Positions 1 through 5,554 are shown, counted from the stretch's first letter. The stretch is DNA of 9,704 bases from Minisyncoccota bacterium (GCA_028709185.1 JAQVXM010000002.1:1-9704), one strand, 5' to 3'. Numbers and translations are program-made. The notes: generated by a model not told the origin, from the sequence alone.

Positions 1-143
1 TTTTTTTATAGACTGGAGCTGGAAAGGTTCAGAGACTATCCTTAACGGAGTACTCCGATGTAAGGTCGGGGGAAGCGCCTAGCCCCATTTATATGGGTGA
101 TGATATAGTCCAATCCTCAAAGTAATTTGAGACTTATTATTTG
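1..143 (+). ncRNA. Group I self-splicing intron, 3' portion (5' end outside window)
   Basis: This is the 3' part of a group I intron. The conserved R element (gttcagagacta) is at 27-38 and an S element (gatatagtcc) at 102-111. Their P7 strands pair exactly: gactat 34-39 with atagtc 105-110. Between them are a two-part hairpin (cctta 40-44 with taagg 61-65, and inside it cgga 46-49 with tccg 54-57) and a P8-like hairpin (cccat 84-88 with atggg 93-97). A 6-bp P9-like hairpin follows P7 (ctcaaa 116-121 with tttgag 126-131). An extra helix between P7 and P3 is typical of IA-type introns, so IA is a tentative subgroup. The terminal intron G is placed at 143, directly before the GAA anticodon of the downstream tRNA exon. 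P1 to P6, the 5' splice site and any homing endonuclease are not visible. Group I identity is solid; the subgroup and exact splice base are inference. Confidence 0.88.
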
Positions 144-183
144 GAAGAGCATCGTGTCGGGGGTTCGATTCCCTCTCGCGGCA
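144..183 (+). tRNA. tRNA-Phe(GAA), 3' exon of an intron-split gene (partial)
   Basis: This is the 3' half of a tRNA gene. It shows anticodon GAA at 144-146, loop bases G37 and A38 at 147-148, anticodon-stem 3' strand 149-153, a GTGTC variable loop at 154-158, a T arm (ggggg, ttcgatt, ccctc) at 159-175, acceptor strand tcgcggc at 176-182 and discriminator A at 183. CCA is not encoded, since cta follows. The GTGTC variable loop, discriminator A and an acceptor ending in GGC are typical of bacterial tRNA-Phe, and the short variable region excludes Leu. The 5' exon, predicted to begin gccgcga and end at U33, lies upstream of the window, with the intron between. The phenylalanine assignment is therefore inferred from the 3' half. 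G37 is unusual, because bacterial tRNA-Phe normally carries A37. Confidence 0.82.
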
Positions 184-207
184 CTAATAAAATTTTATAT
201 AACACGC

Positions 208-255
208 AAAGTAAAATTAAAACCGCTATTTTAATTGCGGTTTTAATTTTACTTT
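208..255. terminator. Bidirectional hairpin terminator
   Basis: A perfect 19-bp stem pairs 208-226 with 237-255 around a 10-nt loop. The core aaaaccgc/gcggtttt is flanked by A-rich and T-rich arms, so T-rich tails occur in both orientations. It would end the tRNA-Phe transcript on the plus strand and the convergent minus-strand membrane-protein gene, whose last codons and TAA stop (249-251) lie inside the right arm. Confidence 0.8.
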
Positions 256-857
256 ATTTTCTCTTCAAACTCGCTCATTGCCGCCTTATATTGTTCGTTT
301 AAATCGTTTATCGCCACTGCTTCATTGTTTATCTTTTCAATTATTTCCTTCACCCTTCCCTCTTCCACCAACTTTCCAGTAAACTTATCTCTTAAAGTTA
401 CTAATAAATCTCCCATAAAAGCATTGTAATTTATTAACCTGATTATTAAAGAAGTTTCATAATTTATTCCTTTCAAAGCAATTTCTGTTGCTGATTTGGG
501 TTTTATATCTTTTAATGTTTCCGCCATCTTGGCTAATTTAGAAGAAAGATTATAAGCTTCTTTTTTCATCTCTTCATTTCTGCTTATTTCTTCCATAATT
601 AAATTCAAAGCTTCAGAATAATTTTCCGCTTTATCTAAATCATTTATTTTATCGATATTAGTGACCGATTTTTTTGAAAAATCCACTATTTGAGTAGCAA
701 TTAAAGACCCTTGTTGATTTGCTTCTAAAAATTCTTTTGGCACAAAAGATCCGCCAACCAAAATAATCTTCCAAAACAAATAAGCCAAAAAAATTATGGC
801 AACAAATAAAACCGGAAATTTAATTTTGTTAGGAAAATCAAAAAACCGCATATTCAT
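249..857 (-). CDS. Single-pass membrane protein with long helical ectodomain, unknown function
   Basis: The family of this 202-residue protein is not recognised. Residues 1-12 are short and mixed, residues 13-35 form one strongly hydrophobic helix, and the remaining ~165 residues are hydrophilic, Glu/Lys-rich and predicted mostly helical, with heptad-like stretches. The topology is probably a signal anchor with the helical domain outside. The assigned ATG (857) is followed by a second in-frame ATG two codons later (851). A clear Shine-Dalgarno (aaggaga) lies about 15 nt before the assigned ATG. It sits about 6 nt before an out-of-frame ATG that opens a 9-codon frame ending in TGA, so the start region is odd. 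The gene stands alone between two tRNA genes and ends in the bidirectional hairpin. Being a real gene is likely; its function is unknown. Confidence 0.75.
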   Translation of the reverse strand: MNMRFFDFPNKIKFPVLFVAIIFLAYLFWKIILVGGSFVPKEFLEANQQGSLIATQIVDFSKKSVTNIDKINDLDKAENYSEALNLIMEEISRNEEMKKEAYNLSSKLAKMAETLKDIKPKSATEIALKGINYETSLIIRLINYNAFMGDLLVTLRDKFTGKLVEEGRVKEIIEKINNEAVAINDLNEQYKAAMSEFEEKIK

Positions 858-922
858 CTTGAAGCATATTATCTCCTTTTTAAAAAATAATCAATCTTGC
901 TAAAAAGCTTCTCTTCAAGCTC

Positions 923-951
923 TTGCTTTCTAAAAAAAATCAAAGTATTAT
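923..951 (+). promoter_or_regulatory. Putative promoter of tRNA-Gly
   Basis: The pair TTGCTT (923-928) and TATTAT (946-951), with a 17-nt spacer, places a start near 958, about a dozen bases before the tRNA. The -10 matches the housekeeping consensus at five of six bases; the -35 keeps only TTG. AT richness makes chance matches common. Confidence 0.45.
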
Positions 952-970
952 CTTTAATATTAAGAAAAAA

Positions 971-1044
971 GCGGGATTAGCACAGTGGCAGTGCGCCTGC
1001 CTTCCAAGCAGAAGACGCGGGTTCGATTCCCGTATCCCGCTCCA
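971..1044 (+). tRNA. tRNA-Gly(TCC), CCA encoded
   Basis: A complete cloverleaf is present. The acceptor gcgggat (971-977) pairs with atcccgc (1034-1040), the discriminator is T1041, and CCA is encoded at 1042-1044. The D stem is gcac/gtgc. The anticodon loop is cttccaa (1001-1007) with TCC at 1003-1005. The T arm is cgggttcgattcccg. The anticodon stem has four good pairs plus a C996-A1012 mismatch at its outermost position (27-43). It decodes GGA, and GGG by wobble. It is the only one of the three tRNA genes here with an encoded CCA. Confidence 0.97.
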
Positions 1045-1121
1045 AGATTAAATTTTAATTTCCCTTTTTATATCACGGAATTACAAATAAACTTTCGTTA
1101 GTAATTCTTAAATTGCCGTTG

Positions 1122-1127
1122 TATAAT
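1122..1127 (+). promoter_or_regulatory. Putative -10 element upstream of the small membrane protein gene
   Basis: A perfect TATAAT lies 62 nt before the ATG at 1190 and predicts a start near 1134. The best -35 candidate, TTAGTA at 1098-1103 with an 18-nt spacer, is poor. It could drive the 1190 gene and possibly read into the sigma factor genes. Confidence 0.45.
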
Positions 1128-1149
1128 AAAAACATAGTTTTTTATTATT

Positions 1150-1181
1150 ATTTGTCATTTGGAATTTGTATTTTGTGATTT
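1150..1181 (+). repeat. Degenerate heptanucleotide tandem repeat
   Basis: Four 7-nt units in perfect register, ATTTGTC, ATTTGGA, ATTTGTA and TTTTGTG, are followed by a partial ATTT. The tract ends 8 nt before the ATG at 1190 and would lie in the 5' leader of that mRNA. The 7-nt register is directly visible; any role is unknown. Confidence 0.6.
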
Positions 1182-1189
1182 AACCTTCT

Positions 1190-1477
1190 ATGCCTAAAAA
1201 AATAAACATTTTTTGGACTCTTTCCACTATCTTAGCCATTGTTTTTATAATTTTTTTTATTCATTATTTTTCTAAACTTCAAACCTCGCCCTTGGAAGAA
1301 AGCGCCGATTTAAAAGAACCCGTAACCAATTCCGAAAAAAATAATCTAAATAATAATAAAAACGAAAAAAATGATAACTCTGAACCGCAAACCGGATTAG
1401 TTAAAGATATTTTTAGCGATCTCGAATCTGAATCATCCTCTCTTGATGATTTTTCAAAAGAAATTGATAAACAATAA
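1190..1477 (+). CDS. Small membrane-anchored acidic protein, unknown function
   Basis: This 95-residue protein belongs to no family I recognise. A short basic N-terminus (MPKK) is followed by one hydrophobic helix at about residues 8-28. The rest is a polar, probably disordered tail rich in Asn, Glu, Lys and Ser (about 30-95), low in complexity around 41-65 and acidic towards the end. It fits a signal-anchored protein with an extracytoplasmic disordered tail. No Shine-Dalgarno precedes the ATG; a heptamer repeat occupies that position. The gene stands 108 nt upstream of the sigma factor ATG on the same strand and may share its transcript, although the sigma gene appears to have its own promoter-like element. 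The ATG followed by a basic stretch and an anchor supports a real gene. Confidence 0.65.
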   Translation: MPKKINIFWTLSTILAIVFIIFFIHYFSKLQTSPLEESADLKEPVTNSEKNNLNNNKNEKNDNSEPQTGLVKDIFSDLESESSSLDDFSKEIDKQ

Positions 1478-1556
1478 TTTTAATGTTTTTATTCTAAAAA
1501 CTCGTCCTCTTTTTAAATAACCTTTTATTTAAAAGCACTTTATTTGTTTTTTAGGG

Positions 1557-1580
1557 TAACTTATCCCTTTAAAAATCGTT
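1557..1580 (+). promoter_or_regulatory. Candidate ECF-type (autoregulatory) promoter
   Basis: TAAC (1557-1560, in gggtaactt) is separated by exactly 16 nt from CGTT (1577-1580). This is the layout of ECF sigma promoters, which have an AAC-containing -35 and a CGT-containing -10 about 16 nt apart. It lies directly in front of an ECF sigma gene. A start 6-8 nt after the -10 would fall at or next to the ATG at 1586, giving a leaderless mRNA. The motif is seen; its function is inferred. Confidence 0.4.
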
Positions 1581-1585
1581 ATAAT

Positions 1586-2140
1586 ATGGTAGAAAAAGAA
1601 GAAAATTTAATAAGACAGGCTTGTGCTGGAAAAAGAGATAGTTTCGGAAAACTTTATGATATTCATCAACCTAAGATTTATCGCTTTATTATTCTCAAAG
1701 TAGGCAACAAAGAAGAATCGGAAGATATCACTCATCAAGTTTTTTTAAGCGCTTGGCAGAATATAAAAAGCTTTAGAATAAAGGAAGTTCCTTTTTCCAG
1801 TTGGCTCTATAAAATAGCAAAAAACAAAATTATAGATTATTATCGTTCAAAAAAACCGGTTTTCAGTATTGAATCCGTAGACGAAAATACTCTTAAAAGT
1901 TCTTCCTTTCCGGAGCTATTGACTGAAAAATCAATGGAACTTGAAAAAATAAGAAATGCTATGACTAAAATAACCGAAGAACAACAAGATGTTCTGATTA
2001 TGCGTTTTATTGAAGATCTGCCCATAAAAGAAGTCGCCGTCACTCTTAATAAAAGCATTGGCGCGATAAAACTTATTCAATTTAGAGCAATAAACAAATT
2101 AAAAAAAATCTTAAAAGAAGAGAATGGAGAAAATAATTGA
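1586..2140 (+). CDS. ECF-type RNA polymerase sigma factor
   Basis: A sigma-70 family factor with only regions 2 and 4, the extracytoplasmic-function architecture. It directs core RNA polymerase to a specific promoter set. From the ATG at 1586 it has 184 residues. Region 2 spans about 18-90: an F-G-K-L-Y-D-I-H start, the E-D-I-T-H-Q-V-F-L-S-A-W core-binding segment, and SSWLYKIAKNKIIDYYR, typical of -10 recognition. Region 4 spans about 120-176, with the motif EEQQDVLIMRF followed by the helix-turn-helix LPIKEVAVTLNKSIGAIK. The frame extends upstream to a TTG at 1544, but those 14 residues look unlike a sigma N-terminus, so I chose the ATG. No Shine-Dalgarno precedes it, in line with the leaderless start suggested by the ECF-like promoter. 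The next gene overlaps its end by 17 nt, which implies translational coupling to the probable anti-sigma factor. Confidence 0.92.
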   Translation: MVEKEENLIRQACAGKRDSFGKLYDIHQPKIYRFIILKVGNKEESEDITHQVFLSAWQNIKSFRIKEVPFSSWLYKIAKNKIIDYYRSKKPVFSIESVDENTLKSSSFPELLTEKSMELEKIRNAMTKITEEQQDVLIMRFIEDLPIKEVAVTLNKSIGAIKLIQFRAINKLKKILKEENGENN

Positions 2141-2603
2141 ACAGCTTAAAAATTTAAAAAGTATTATTCCTGATAAAAACTTTTCTGAAAAGTCTCGTTT
2201 TTTGATACTTTCTTCAAATAGAAAGCTTATTTATTGGATGCCCAATCAAATTTCTGAAATTTTTAGATATTTAACTGCCATCTCTCTGACTTCCGTTCTT
2301 ATTATTCTTATTCTTGGAGGATTTAATTATCTTGAAAAATCAAATCTTCCAATGATTATTGCCGGTCTCGATCTTAAAACTCTCGAAGCGGAAGCAGAAA
2401 GCTTGGGTATTGATATTAACATCTCTAAACTCGCCTATTATCAAGAGTCTAATCAAACTGTTAAAACCGCTTTAAATCAAACCATCAAAGATGATCCGGT
2501 TTATTTCGAAGAAGTTATTCTGAATAAAGAAACCAATCTTCTTAAACTGGAAGATCCAACCAATAAAAACATTGATAAAGCTTTAAACGAAATTTTGAAT
2601 TAA
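2124..2603 (+). CDS. Probable membrane-anchored anti-sigma factor
   Basis: This 159-residue protein has an N-terminal cytoplasmic segment (about 1-48), one transmembrane helix (about 49-69) and an extracytoplasmic domain of about 90 residues. The N-terminal segment contains an I-I-P-D-K-N-F-S-E-K-S-R stretch of the kind I associate with proteins encoded next to ECF sigma genes in Parcubacteria. Its start overlaps the sigma gene by 17 nt, so the two are almost certainly co-translated. An overlapping downstream gene with cytoplasmic segment, helix and exterior domain is the usual layout of membrane anti-sigma factors, which hold the sigma factor until an envelope signal releases it. No zinc-binding HxxxCxxC motif is present, so it is not a ZAS-type anti-sigma factor. 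The role rests on context and topology rather than a recognised domain. Confidence 0.6.
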   Translation: MEKIIEQLKNLKSIIPDKNFSEKSRFLILSSNRKLIYWMPNQISEIFRYLTAISLTSVLIILILGGFNYLEKSNLPMIIAGLDLKTLEAEAESLGIDINISKLAYYQESNQTVKTALNQTIKDDPVYFEEVILNKETNLLKLEDPTNKNIDKALNEILN

Positions 2604-2607
2604 GACA

Positions 2608-3483
2608 ATGAAAAAAACAATTAAAACTTCTTTTTTATTAATTACCGCTCTTGGTTTGTTTTATTTTTTAAATTCAACAGCTTTAGCTGCCGAAAAGACT
2701 TGTAATGAACAAATTGAAGAGAAATTAAACGATCTTCTTCTTATCAAAGATGATCTTAAACTTTCTGAAGAAAAAAAATTAAATCTTGAATTTGAATCTA
2801 AAAAAATTCTTCTTGATTCTGTTATTTCTTGTTCTATAAAAGAGTTAGAAGAAATAAAATTAGAACTTAACAATTTAAGAAAACTTGAAAATGAAGATGA
2901 AAAGATTAGGGAAATTTTTATTTTAAAAATTGAAGAACTATCAAAGTTTTTCAAAGAAAAAAACGATATCTTTAAAGAAATAAAAAATGACCAAGAAAAA
3001 ACCAAAGAACTCGCCAAAGAAATACTTGATTGGCGTCAAAATACATATTCCCCTTTTATAAAAAAAGTGGTTAATTTCACTTATTTATTTAAACAAAAGA
3101 ATATTATTGGAATAGCCGAAGTTCGATTAAATAAAATTTCCTCTTCTCTTAAAAAAATGCTCTCCATCGAAAATAAAGAAATAAACGATCTTCTTCTTAG
3201 CTCTTCTAAAAAAATAACTTCTGCTTCGGAATTAAACAACAAAGCTTATTCCTTAATTAATGAAGATTTTAAAAAGATGGTTGAAGAACAAACTGCTACC
3301 TCCACTCCGGAACTTTTAATTTCTAATGAACAGCCCGTAGAAAAAAATATCGAAGAAACAGATAAAGAAGAAGAGAAAGAATCAGCTGATAAACTTATTA
3401 AAGAATCTCTTGATAAAATAAAAGAAGCTTATCAAGATTTTTTCAAAATCAGTAAAATCGTAGAAAAAATACTAAATTTTTAA
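2608..3483 (+). CDS. Secreted coiled-coil protein of the sigma factor operon
   Basis: The family of this 291-residue protein is not recognised. Residues 1-27 form a Sec signal peptide: basic MKKTIK, a hydrophobic core, and an A-L-A site with predicted cleavage after Ala27. About 30-160 is strongly charged and heptad-rich, typical of a long coiled coil. A segment near 140-190 includes WRQNTYSPF and a less charged stretch. About 230-265 is a Thr/Ser/Pro- and then Glu/Lys-rich linker, followed by a C-terminal helix. Two cysteines lie in the mature part (about residues 32 and 75). It begins 4 nt after the putative anti-sigma gene and precedes a strong terminator, so it is the last gene of the operon. 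It may be an envelope structure or sensor component controlled by the sigma factor; this is inference from position only. Confidence 0.75.
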   Translation: MKKTIKTSFLLITALGLFYFLNSTALAAEKTCNEQIEEKLNDLLLIKDDLKLSEEKKLNLEFESKKILLDSVISCSIKELEEIKLELNNLRKLENEDEKIREIFILKIEELSKFFKEKNDIFKEIKNDQEKTKELAKEILDWRQNTYSPFIKKVVNFTYLFKQKNIIGIAEVRLNKISSSLKKMLSIENKEINDLLLSSSKKITSASELNNKAYSLINEDFKKMVEEQTATSTPELLISNEQPVEKNIEETDKEEEKESADKLIKESLDKIKEAYQDFFKISKIVEKILNF

Positions 3484-3488
3484 ATACT

Positions 3489-3525
3489 AATAAAAATCCC
3501 CTATTAAACATAGGGGATTTTTATT
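3489..3525. terminator. Strong bidirectional terminator between convergent genes
   Basis: A perfect 16-bp stem pairs 3489-3504 with 3510-3525 around a 5-nt loop. The core atcccct/aggggat is flanked by aaaaa and ttttt tracts on both sides. It ends the plus-strand sigma operon 6 nt after its stop codon and would also end the minus-strand HU transcript. Confidence 0.92.
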
Positions 3526-3546
3526 AATTTGCCTAAATTTATTAAC

Positions 3547-3822
3547 CTACTTTACTGCATCTTTCAAAGCCTTTCCAGCTTTGAATTTTGGAACTGTTGT
3601 AGCTGCAATCTGGATTTTTTCTCCAGTTTTAGGATTTACTCCCATTCTCGCAGCTCTCTTTGAAACCTTGAACGTTCCGAATCCTGCGACCGCTACCTCC
3701 TCTCCATTTGAGAGTTCCTTTGTGATAGCGTCAAAAACAGCGTCAACTGCAGTTTTGGCAGAAGTTCTTGTTTCTAGTCCCGCCGCCTCCATTACTACAT
3801 CAACCAATTTTTCCTTATTCAT
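3547..3822 (-). CDS. hup: HU-type nucleoid DNA-binding protein
   Basis: A 91-residue member of the HU/IHF family, the usual length. It is a dimeric histone-like protein that bends DNA and organises the nucleoid. The N-terminal helical part begins MNKEKLVDVV. The hallmark GFGTFKV is at about 48-54, followed by the DNA-grasping beta arm with RAARMGVNPKTGEKI (56-70), including the intercalating proline Pro64, and the C-terminal segment PKFKAGKALKDAVK. The common GRNP motif is GVNP here, so the arm arginine is replaced by valine. Lack of a partner gene and the overall sequence favour homodimeric HU over IHF. The codon mix is visibly less AT-rich than in neighbouring genes, as expected for a highly expressed protein. 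No Shine-Dalgarno is seen. An extended -10 promoter lies upstream, so it can be transcribed independently of rny. Confidence 0.96.
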   Translation of the reverse strand: MNKEKLVDVVMEAAGLETRTSAKTAVDAVFDAITKELSNGEEVAVAGFGTFKVSKRAARMGVNPKTGEKIQIAATTVPKFKAGKALKDAVK

Positions 3823-3882
3823 TGAGAAATTTTAAAGTTTAAAAGCTAAAACGACCTTTCCTGCTTTTCTAATTATGGCTCA

Positions 3883-3891
3883 ATTATAGCA
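3883..3891 (-). promoter_or_regulatory. Extended -10 promoter of the HU gene
   Basis: Read on the minus strand, TGCTATAAT combines a perfect TATAAT (3883-3888) with the TG extension (3890-3891). No convincing -35 is present. The start would be near 3876, giving a leader of about 53 nt. It sits in the 106-nt gap between rny and the HU gene. Confidence 0.6.
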
Positions 3892-3928
3892 TTTCCTGAA
3901 TAAAAAAGCCAAATTCCCTCCTCTTTCC

Positions 3929-5458
3929 CTATTTTGCATATTCAACCGCTCTCATTTCTCTTATTACATTCACTTTTATTTCTCCCGGATATTTAAGTTC
4001 TGATTCTATTTTTTTAGCTATATCTCTTGCTAATGTCAGAGCTCCAAAATCATCTATTTTCTCCGGAATTACAAATACCCGTAATTCCCTTCCTGCTGAA
4101 ATAGCATAAACATCACGCACCCCATTAAAGCTCTTAGCTACCTGTTCCAGTTCTTCTAATCGTTTTATGAAATTTTCCACCGTTTCTCTTCTCGCTCCAG
4201 GCCTCGCCGCCGATAAAGCATCCGCCGCTGCCACCACAAATGCTTCTGGCACAGAGTATGGATAATCATCATGGTGTGATTCCATTGCTCTAATTACCTG
4301 TTCATCTATATTATATTTTTTTAATATTTTTCTTCCAATTTCCACATGCGTCCCTTCCACTTCATGATCTATTGCTTTTCCTATATCATGAAGTAAAGCC
4401 GCTTTTTTAGTCATTTCTGCATTTAATCCAAGTTCTGATGAAATCATTCTCGCAATATGCGCCATTTCTATTGAATGATTCAAAACATTCTGTCCATAAC
4501 TCGTTCTAAAATATAATCTTCCAAGTAATTGAATTATTTCCTTTGGTAAATCATAAACTCCTACTTCAAGAGCCGCTTCTTCTCCTTTTTCTTGCATTTT
4601 TTTTGCTAATTCTTGTTTAGCCTCCTCTACTTTTTCTTCTATTTTTGCCGGTTGTATCCTTCCATCCTTTAAAAGTTTATCAAGAGCTATTCTCGCTATT
4701 TCCCTTCTCATAGGATCATAAGAAGAAAGAACCACGCTATCCGGCGCTTCATCAACTATTAATTCTACCCCCGTCATTCTTTCTATTGTTCTTATATTTC
4801 TTCCTTCCCGACCAATAATTTTTCCTTTTAAATCCTCGTCTGGTAAATGATAAACACTCGTCGTCATTTCAGAAATATTTGACCTTGCGTATCTCTGAAT
4901 TGAAGATGTTATTATTTCCAAACTTCTTTTTTCTATTTCTTCCTTCCTCTCTTTTTCTAATTTTTGAGACAAAATAGCTAAATCTTCTCTACTCGCCTCT
5001 CTTATCTCTTTCATTAATTTTTCCCTTGCTTCTTCTCTTTTCATTCCAGCAGCCTTTTCTAATTCTTCCGCCACTCTTCCTTTCATCTCCTCTATTTGTT
5101 GCTTGGCTAACTTTAATTTTTCCACATCCTGAACTACTTTCATTTTTTGTTTTTCCACCTCCCTTGTTCCCTCTTCTAATTGATCTTCCTTCTTTAAAAT
5201 TCTTTCCTCCATTTTATCAAGCTGGCTTTTTTTCACCTTTTCTTCTTCCTTTGCTTCTTCTAAAATTTGCACCGCCTTTTCTTTTGCCCTTAAAACCAAA
5301 TCCTGCGCATTTGTCTGCGCCTCCTCTATTTTCTTTTTTGCTGTTTGCTCCGCTTTTCCTGTTGAATATATAGAAATTAGTCGGTTAATAAAAAAACCAA
5401 TTATTGCCGAAATTACTATTAATCCTGTCAGAAAAAATAAATTATTTTCTAAAATCAT
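3929..5458 (-). CDS. rny: Ribonuclease Y
   Basis: A membrane-bound endoribonuclease that starts decay of many mRNAs, acting at the inner face of the cytoplasmic membrane. The 509 residues match the family's usual length. Residues 6-28 form the N-terminal transmembrane helix. About 35-190 is a long charged coiled coil. A KH RNA-binding domain at about 203-268 carries the GREGRNIR signature (216-223). The HD phosphohydrolase domain at about 325-430 shows NHSIEMAHIA with H328, LLHDIGKA with the H357-D358 pair and K361, GTHVEIG with H371, SHHDD at 394-398, and AADALSAARPGARRE with D413. The conserved C-terminal domain ends with NVIREMRAVEYAK. All catalytic metal ligands of the HD domain appear intact. 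The gene diverges from the gpmI-like operon and is followed, 106 nt on, by the HU gene. No Shine-Dalgarno precedes the ATG. Confidence 0.98.
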   Translation of the reverse strand: MILENNLFFLTGLIVISAIIGFFINRLISIYSTGKAEQTAKKKIEEAQTNAQDLVLRAKEKAVQILEEAKEEEKVKKSQLDKMEERILKKEDQLEEGTREVEKQKMKVVQDVEKLKLAKQQIEEMKGRVAEELEKAAGMKREEAREKLMKEIREASREDLAILSQKLEKERKEEIEKRSLEIITSSIQRYARSNISEMTTSVYHLPDEDLKGKIIGREGRNIRTIERMTGVELIVDEAPDSVVLSSYDPMRREIARIALDKLLKDGRIQPAKIEEKVEEAKQELAKKMQEKGEEAALEVGVYDLPKEIIQLLGRLYFRTSYGQNVLNHSIEMAHIARMISSELGLNAEMTKKAALLHDIGKAIDHEVEGTHVEIGRKILKKYNIDEQVIRAMESHHDDYPYSVPEAFVVAAADALSAARPGARRETVENFIKRLEELEQVAKSFNGVRDVYAISAGRELRVFVIPEKIDDFGALTLARDIAKKIESELKYPGEIKVNVIREMRAVEYAK

Positions 5459-5525
5459 AAAATTTAGCGCTTCTTAAACGTTTTTCTGAAAGATAAAAAT
5501 AAGAAAATGCTTAATTCCGCTCTCC

Positions 5526-5554
5526 TATAAAGTTTAAAACTTTTTTAAAAGCAA
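5526..5554 (-). promoter_or_regulatory. Weak candidate promoter for rny
   Basis: On the minus strand TTGCTT (5549-5554) stands 17 nt before TTTATA (5526-5531), predicting a start about 60 nt upstream of the RNase Y ATG. The -35 is the same hexamer as in front of tRNA-Gly. The -10 is a poor match, so this is only a candidate. Confidence 0.3.

Noticed and set aside
142..150. tggaagagc read as the D arm of a tRNA
   Set aside because: It resembles a D-arm end, but the T arm and acceptor follow too closely. The segment fits the 3' half of an anticodon loop and stem with the GTGTC variable loop of tRNA-Phe.
1078..1107. Inverted repeat gaattac/gtaattc with a 16-nt loop as a terminator or operator after tRNA-Gly
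   Set aside because: The stem is only 7 bp and AT-rich with no T tract after it; it is within chance expectation for this composition.
1580..1585. Perfect TATAAT directly before the sigma factor ATG, as a housekeeping -10
   Set aside because: A start 6-7 nt downstream would lie inside the coding sequence, and no -35 fits at 17 nt. The overlapping CGTT fits an ECF-type -10 better.
1544..1585. Upstream TTG start adding 14 residues to the sigma factor
   Set aside because: The added residues (MFFRVTYPFKNRYN) do not resemble sigma N-termini, no ribosome binding site precedes the TTG, and the candidate promoter lies inside this stretch.
2661..3017. Minus-strand 118-residue Ser/Phe-rich frame
   Set aside because: It is an antisense shadow of the coiled-coil protein at 2608-3483; composition is explained by the opposite strand.
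3581..3835. Plus-strand 84-residue frame over the HU gene
   Set aside because: It is antisense to a well-conserved HU protein and has no recognisable features of its own.
5026..5373. Plus-strand 115-residue Leu/Pro/Phe-rich frame
   Set aside because: It is a shadow of the Glu/Lys-rich coiled coil of RNase Y read on the opposite strand.
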